A DNA stretch of 64,000 nucleotides, taken from NCBI GenBank assembly GCA_036852015.1, contig JAANDG010000067.1, positions 1 through 64,000 on the forward strand, in the 5' to 3' direction. Under the pieces are notes generated by a model. It had not been told where the DNA came from. It did not search any database and saw only the letters and a program-made list of their open reading frames with translations. Below are positions 58,987 through 64,000 of this stretch, piece by piece (the first letter of the stretch is position 1; every line of letters starts with the position of its first letter). The DNA comes from Pelodera strongyloides. Lineage: Eukaryota; Nematoda; Chromadorea; Rhabditida; Rhabditidae. A program made the translations under genes and the position numbers.

Positions 58987-61900
58987 TTTTAATCATAATC
59001 AAACTGCGCGATACAACATGCTATATATATATATCATGGTGCTATCCAAATAATTAGAGGAAGAATGATATACTCCAGAAACATAAAATAATATGAGTGT
59101 TACCTTAACCCTAACAAAAAGATAAGGTATATAATAATTTATTATAAAATTATACTAAATTGCATAAGTACATAGTGTATTAAACGTTAAGACAGAAAAC
59201 TATATAATAAGATCATTACTTTAATGTACCTTGCCCTAAGGTAAGTTAGGTAGGGTAGGACAGGGTGCGTAAGGTATTAACACAATAAACTTAGTCTGCC
59301 AATCTGTCCGCAACAAATACCTCGCCCGCTCCCTCCCTCGCAATCTTGCCCTAGCCTATAAATCGATACCATGTTAGCCAGCCCAGTAGAAGTAGAGGGT
59401 GGAAAGACCTAGTTCAGGCCGTGGGAAAGGCGGCAAAACATATCCACCAATGCTCAATCAATATCCTGCACGCTCTACATCACTGTCCCTAACATGCACT
59501 ATGCAAATGCACCATTCACTTACCAAGGGTCCTTTTTCGAATTCAAAAAATAAACCATCATCTTAATCTCACTGCTAAAGAGCCAAAGTACAGTTGTACT
59601 GTCCATGCGTCTGCTCTGCGTCTACAGAAGACAATAAGTTGCTGCCAAACTTAGAATCCTAGCTCTATATGTGTATACCTTAGTACAACACAACACTAGT
59701 ATCACTATGCCATGCCAAAAACCTAAGGGCTGGCTGCATTACTAAACAACAACAACTCTAATCTCTACCTAATTGCAGAGCGTTTCTATAAGTAAAAATA
59801 AGCATTCAATGCACGCAAGCTTAATTTCGAACCTCCATCTACTAGTACAAATTTTCAAAGTACAAAGAAAGTTTACAAAGAGAGAGCCCACAACTTCCAC
59901 CGGGGCCGCCCGCCCAGCACAAGCAGTCAATAACTAGCGCGCGCTCTTTCCCCCTCCCTAGCACATTGTATTGGCGCACAAATCAATAGCAGCTGTGTAG
60001 CTATGGGACGTGGTGCATGCACGCACAGACACACCTACATACAGACAGACAGGCTCTGTGCTCTGCCAAATACAATTTGACAGATAACCACGCCCCTTTC
60101 GCGTGGGGATCTCAATCGATAACAGGCAGCCGGCTGGCAGTGTTCCACAGGCATAGGCATAGACCAGCAATGGACTAATGGACAAGACTTTTTCGCAAAA
60201 GGGTATGTTCTGAATCTGAATGCACTTTATCGGGGGGGGGGGAATCACAGTTTCCTGCAAACATTTTATGTGTGATAGACACACGATAATTAGTCTAGGG
60301 AATAAACACTTACTTACTCATAGAATAGGACTTAGTACACAACGCTAAAAACCCATCAAACCATCTCACAGTCTCCAGTCTCACAAAGGTACGTGCACTT
60401 ATGCAAAAGTATACGGGAGCTACAATTCTCATTCATAACTAAACCTTAATTCAGTTAATTCAGTATTCAGTTAGCCTATGCCAAATAAGTGAAACCAAAA
60501 TCAAACTAGCTTCACCTCTCCAAAGATTCATTTCCGCTTCTCTATTCTCTTTCAAAGAGTTGACAGTTGATGTTGATAATAAGTAGCAAGTACTCTATGA
60601 AAACCGCCCAATTAATGTAAGAAATCTAATAAAGTCTCTCGCAATCAGTCCATGCCTCAATCCATAAGAATTAATGGGGTTTCCAAGTATCCCAAAAATT
60701 CGGTGTGATTCTGTCAATACTACCGTACCGTATGCATATTTAATGTGAAAAATTACGAAACGCATAGTTAACATGAAAAATTAAAACAATATTATCGTGT
60801 AGTTCCAAAATAATGTAAATTTTTAGCATACTTGGAAACCCCATAACGGACAAATACAAAGCTGCGCAAGTGGACCGACGTAACACAACTTCATTTGAAA
60901 GCTGTACATAAGCAAGCCGTGAAACGTATTTACGTATCCCTTGAGGAAATACCCATTCAACATGTGACCGTTGCTGCGCTTGGATTTGGTATTGATTACA
61001 TTATAGTCGTATTACTATGATTACGGTAATTTAATTCCTTATTACTATGAGTACGGTAATTACAGTGATTACAATACCTCACTACGGTAATATAAAGTTG
61101 AAATTAGCATATCACCGGGTAATCTACGCTACAGTACGCTCGCTAAAGGGTATGCCGCCCAGCTACGTTGTACTCTTTACAGTTATATAATGTAAAGGAC
61201 ATCACGACCTTCAATTCCTTTACGTATCTGAAGCCTAACTTCACAAATTCACATAAGTCCTATCAAGCCTGACTTGCGTTCTGTATGTAACACAGTAATA
61301 CTATCTATAACAAGGTAATCTTACCTTATCTTAGACACGGTAACATAATTGATATTAAATTGAGGCCTAAATGCGCCACTCATTCAAAATAACAAACTAT
61401 AGGGGAACAAAGTGGGTAGTAAGACTGACCAAACAAAAAAAAGTGACCCGCTCTTCGTTTTCCGCTCCGCGATAAAATCGATAGCTCACGGGTTGCATGC
61501 GGGAAAGGGGGCAGCAATATTACCGGCTGGCGTGCCTAGTGCCTAGATGACCAAATCAATAATATGGTAGCAAGGTAGTAGATAAAAGTCACTTAAATCC
61601 TTGCTAAGAGAAAAATAATCTAATCGGACTAGGTATTTATTGACTAGGTATAAATGTAAACTATGCACTAACAGTATCGTAACGAGGTAACAACAAAGAT
61701 ACCAAACCTATCCTTTTATAACTACACGCTACTACGACAACAGACAACGCTAGGTTATTTCTTACTAAAGTATTAACAGGCTCAGACTTACTGACGAAAG
61801 GTATGCTGCTAGTACTAGCTGCTCTATACTCACACAATTAACCTAATGGTAGTGGTGTGGTGTGAACTCCGCATCACAGCAACGCGCCACGTTAAATGTG

Positions 61901-62417
61901 AGTACTTAAGTGTACGGTATAAACTTGCAAATGAAATAACCAAGTGCAATATGCATCTGCTCCAAACCGTGCCCATAAAAAGCGGCGCGCCCTAGCTATC
62001 CAAAAAGAACAAGAAGTGCATAACAAGTACAGACCGTTCACTTCCAGATCACCTCAAAGAAACCGAATATTTTTTTTAAAACTCAAATAAAAAAGATACA
62101 TATGCAGCTGCGCACGAACATCTATTAACAAGCTAGGCTAAGCTACAGCTACAATAAGAACAAATATCTCAAAAGCAATACGCAACCCCACACAAGACAA
62201 CAAAATCAAAATGTAATTCTATATAACCGAATCAGAATAGAGAGAGGGACCACAAACAATAATACATAAAACATGCATATCAAAAAAATACAGTATAACG
62301 ACCGTAATGTCGGCGCCGTTTCAAACAATCACGTACTAATAGAATTACTTTATTCCTCGCATATAATCTACCAATTTACATAGCTATCAATCAATAACCA
62401 ATAAGATATTGATCGAA
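58987..62417. other. Gene-free region upstream of the orphan gene
   Basis: No spliced or single-exon gene could be supported. Contents are AT-rich DNA, a G-run (60232-60241), and repeats of TTACTATGATTACGGTAAT (61005-61095). The promoter of the orphan gene should lie near 59000. The left part also carries a GGTAAGTTAGGTAGGGTAGG run (59238-59260). Confidence 0.55.
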
Positions 62418-63563
62418 TTAGCAGTTGAGATGTTGAATCGACATATCTTCTCCCTTGGTCACATGCGAGTTGTAGAATCGATTTCCACAGTAACCACATG
62501 CATGGACTCCAGGCTTGTCCTAAAAAACTACCCGTAAAGCGGTGTAACAGTCGTTTTTTGAAGTGCATGGTGGACGCTGTATTCCCACAAATTATAATGC
62601 ATATGGATATAATAAGATCAAAAAACCGCACAGTTATTTGCATACCACTACTACCTGAGAACAATGAAATACCGGATAAATTTCAAAAACCAGTTGTTGT
62701 ATCACTTAAACGCACTCAACCCAAGGTCGGATCTGGCCAGTGACAACTCACAACTTTGACCGGCGAAGAATATAAAGCAGAAAGACCTCTGAATAAAGCA
62801 GCACGCTCTAGTAACCGTGACCGACACAACGGATTTAATACTCCTTATCTTATTATGATAAAAGAAAATTTTAAACAAGAATTTTTTTTTAAATGGCCGG
62901 TTTTTGAAACGTCTCCTCGACAACTCCGCATAGGATACGCAAATGAATATAATTAGATCTAAAAAAAACGCGCTGTATCTAACAATGATTAGCGTGCACT
63001 ATGTGGGAACAAATCATCCAGTATAATAATAATAATTTATTAATAGTATAAGTTTCAAAAACAGGCAGTCATCCTGCTTTAACGTCTAAACTAATGAAAA
63101 TGCAGGAATGCAACAAAATACGACGAGGATGACTAACAAACTAGAATACTAATGACAAAGCACTCATCCATTATAATAGTAAGGAATACAGTGTGAATGG
63201 TTGTGAAAACTGAAAACACTCGCCCGTAAGGCCGTAAAGCTCACGGGATAAAAAAATAGCATGATACCGGCCAGTTTTTGAAACGCATCATGGACAGCTG
63301 AATTCTTACGTATTTATGCAAAGTTGCTCGAACTTAGCTCGATTTTTTTTTGTTCTAATTTGTATTCATTTGCATAAGATGCATAAGAATGCTGGAGTAG
63401 GAGTACTCGATGTGTTTCAAAAACTGGCCTGTATTTCGCTTTACGTAAGTAAAAATGAACTAACCAGGTTGATAAACACCCTCGGGTGTCCAGTGGCTGG
63501 ATGTCCGCCATCGCAGAAAATGACGCTATCATGACCACAGTCCTTTGGAGGACGTTCGGCAAT
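62418..63563 (-). CDS. NDUFS6: NADH dehydrogenase Fe-S protein 6 (NDUFS6, complex I 13 kDa subunit), 3' part
   Basis: Two exons: 63563-63465 and 62519-62418, joining in phase 0 and ending in TAA. They encode the last 66 residues: FCDGGHPATGHPRVFINL, then DKPGVHACGYCGNRFYN and a short tail. The conserved C, H, C and C residues bind the zinc ion of this complex I subunit in the mitochondrial matrix arm, and the spacing matches the family (CDGGHP and CGYCG). The first exon starts after TTTTCAG with no start codon, so the N-terminus with the mitochondrial targeting peptide lies upstream, at or beyond the window edge; I could not place it in 63770-64000. The 945 bp intron contains three TTAA MITEs. 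AATAAA on the minus strand lies at 62354-62349. Confidence 0.95.
62534..62709. mobile_element. TTAA MITE (ATAACAGCCG family)
   Basis: GTAAAGCGGTGTAACAGTCG at the left and AACCAGTTGTTGTATCACTTAA at the right. It begins only about 15 bp into the intron upstream of the last NDUFS6 exon. Confidence 0.65.
62890..63082. mobile_element. TTAA MITE (mixed ends)
   Basis: Left GGCCGGTTTTTGAAACGTC, right TTTCAAAAACAGGCAGTCATCCTGCTTTAA-like. In the NDUFS6 intron. Confidence 0.55.
63262..63445. mobile_element. TTAA MITE (CCGGTTTTTGAAAC family)
   Basis: Left ATACCGGCCAGTTTTTGAAACG, right AAACTGGCCTGTATTTCGCTTTA. It lies about 20 bp downstream (in gene direction) of the NDUFS6 exon ending at 63465. Confidence 0.7.
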
Positions 63564-63588
63564 CTGAAAAATATTTATTAAATATTTA

Positions 63589-63766
63589 TTAAAGCGAAAT
63601 GCTAGCCTCTTTGGAAAATTTGCATATGATAAGCAAATCCTATGTATCCTATGCTAATTTTGTACGATCGCCACGGCAATCGTACAAAATTAGCATAGGA
63701 TACATAGGATTTGCTTTATTGCTTATCATATGCAAATTTTCCAAAGGGGCTAGCATTTCGCTTTAA
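63589..63766. mobile_element. TTAA-bounded hairpin element (AAAGCGAAATG family), copy 4
   Basis: TTAAAGCGAAATGCTAGCC to GGCTAGCATTTCGCTTTAA, arms nearly perfect apart from a TTTATTGC insertion on the right arm, loop TACGATCGCCACGGCAATCGTA. It sits 25 bp upstream of the NDUFS6 exon at 63563. Confidence 0.9.
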
Positions 63767-64000
63767 CACATAAAATGTGTGCATCAATATGATGAAAGGT
63801 TGACAAGCAACAATTGAATGGCCATGGTCTTAATTACCTTGAACAAATTAAATTGAGTATTCGTACATTACCTCAAAAAATACCGAGGATAACAACCATA
63901 TTTGCAACACATTAGGCATTCCTCAAATAGTACTAACTAAGCACAACATACGCTCAAATACTTGCATCCTGATATACCATTTCCTTTTATCTTGTTCGGT

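Noticed and set aside
59958..60284. 108-residue minus-strand open frame
   Set aside because: No splice context and no recognisable motif; it lies in gene-free DNA and ends in a G/C homopolymer region.
1..64000. CRISPR arrays, operators, Shine-Dalgarno sites or prokaryotic operons
   Set aside because: The window is eukaryotic with spliced genes. The hairpins and tandem repeats have TTAA ends or microsatellite structure, not direct repeats with unique spacers.

Overview
The window is nuclear DNA from a nematode, most likely a rhabditid (clade V) worm related to Caenorhabditis. Four things point there: interstitial TTAGGC/GCCTAA arrays (the nematode telomere unit), small GT-AG introns with TTTCAG-type acceptors, first exons that begin right after such an acceptor (trans-splicing style), and protein matches that read like C. 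elegans families. All gene models were spliced by eye on the six frames. They are trusted mainly because codon phase carries through every junction and the totals are multiples of three. The species cannot be named from this sequence.

Layout. At the left edge is the 5' part of an unrecognised minus-strand membrane protein (1-468). It diverges from the SUMO gene (1004-1894, +). SUMO converges on a 503-residue SLC17-type anion transporter (7976-2112, -), and the two 3' ends overlap. Next comes about 5.8 kb of repeats, then a complete GT11 alpha-1,2-fucosyltransferase (13781-17430, +, 10 exons, 385 aa). Dystrobrevin (dyb-1 orthologue, 25821-19038, -, 17 exons, 563 aa) follows. A rearranged, palindromic Tc1/mariner element lies at 26952-28501. 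A nematode Golgi sulfotransferase lies at 34566-31543 (-, 7 exons, 306 aa). After a repeat-filled gap come two minus-strand genes: an HMG-box-like protein (from 42223 to at least 38481) and, upstream of it, a very long orphan gene (58768 to about 43668, some 34 exons, about 1,100 aa) that looks nuclear and coiled-coil. A gene-free stretch then leads to the last two exons of the complex I subunit NDUFS6 (63563-62418, -).

Functions do not form one pathway. They are housekeeping or conserved animal genes: SUMO conjugation, vesicular/anion transport, Golgi fucosylation and sulfation, the dystrophin complex, mitochondrial complex I, and two probable chromatin proteins.

The accessory content is what stands out. 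Introns and gaps are packed with short inverted-repeat elements bounded by TTAA, nearly all starting AAAGCG. They include four near-perfect 165-178 bp hairpins and a chain of three elements joined through shared TTAA sites. Other repeats are a 140 bp dispersed element in inverted orientation, GC-rich GGTGCGCCA clusters, tRNA-like sequences with pol III A/B boxes, and interstitial telomere arrays. One transporter intron appears to end in TTTCAT instead of TTTCAG.
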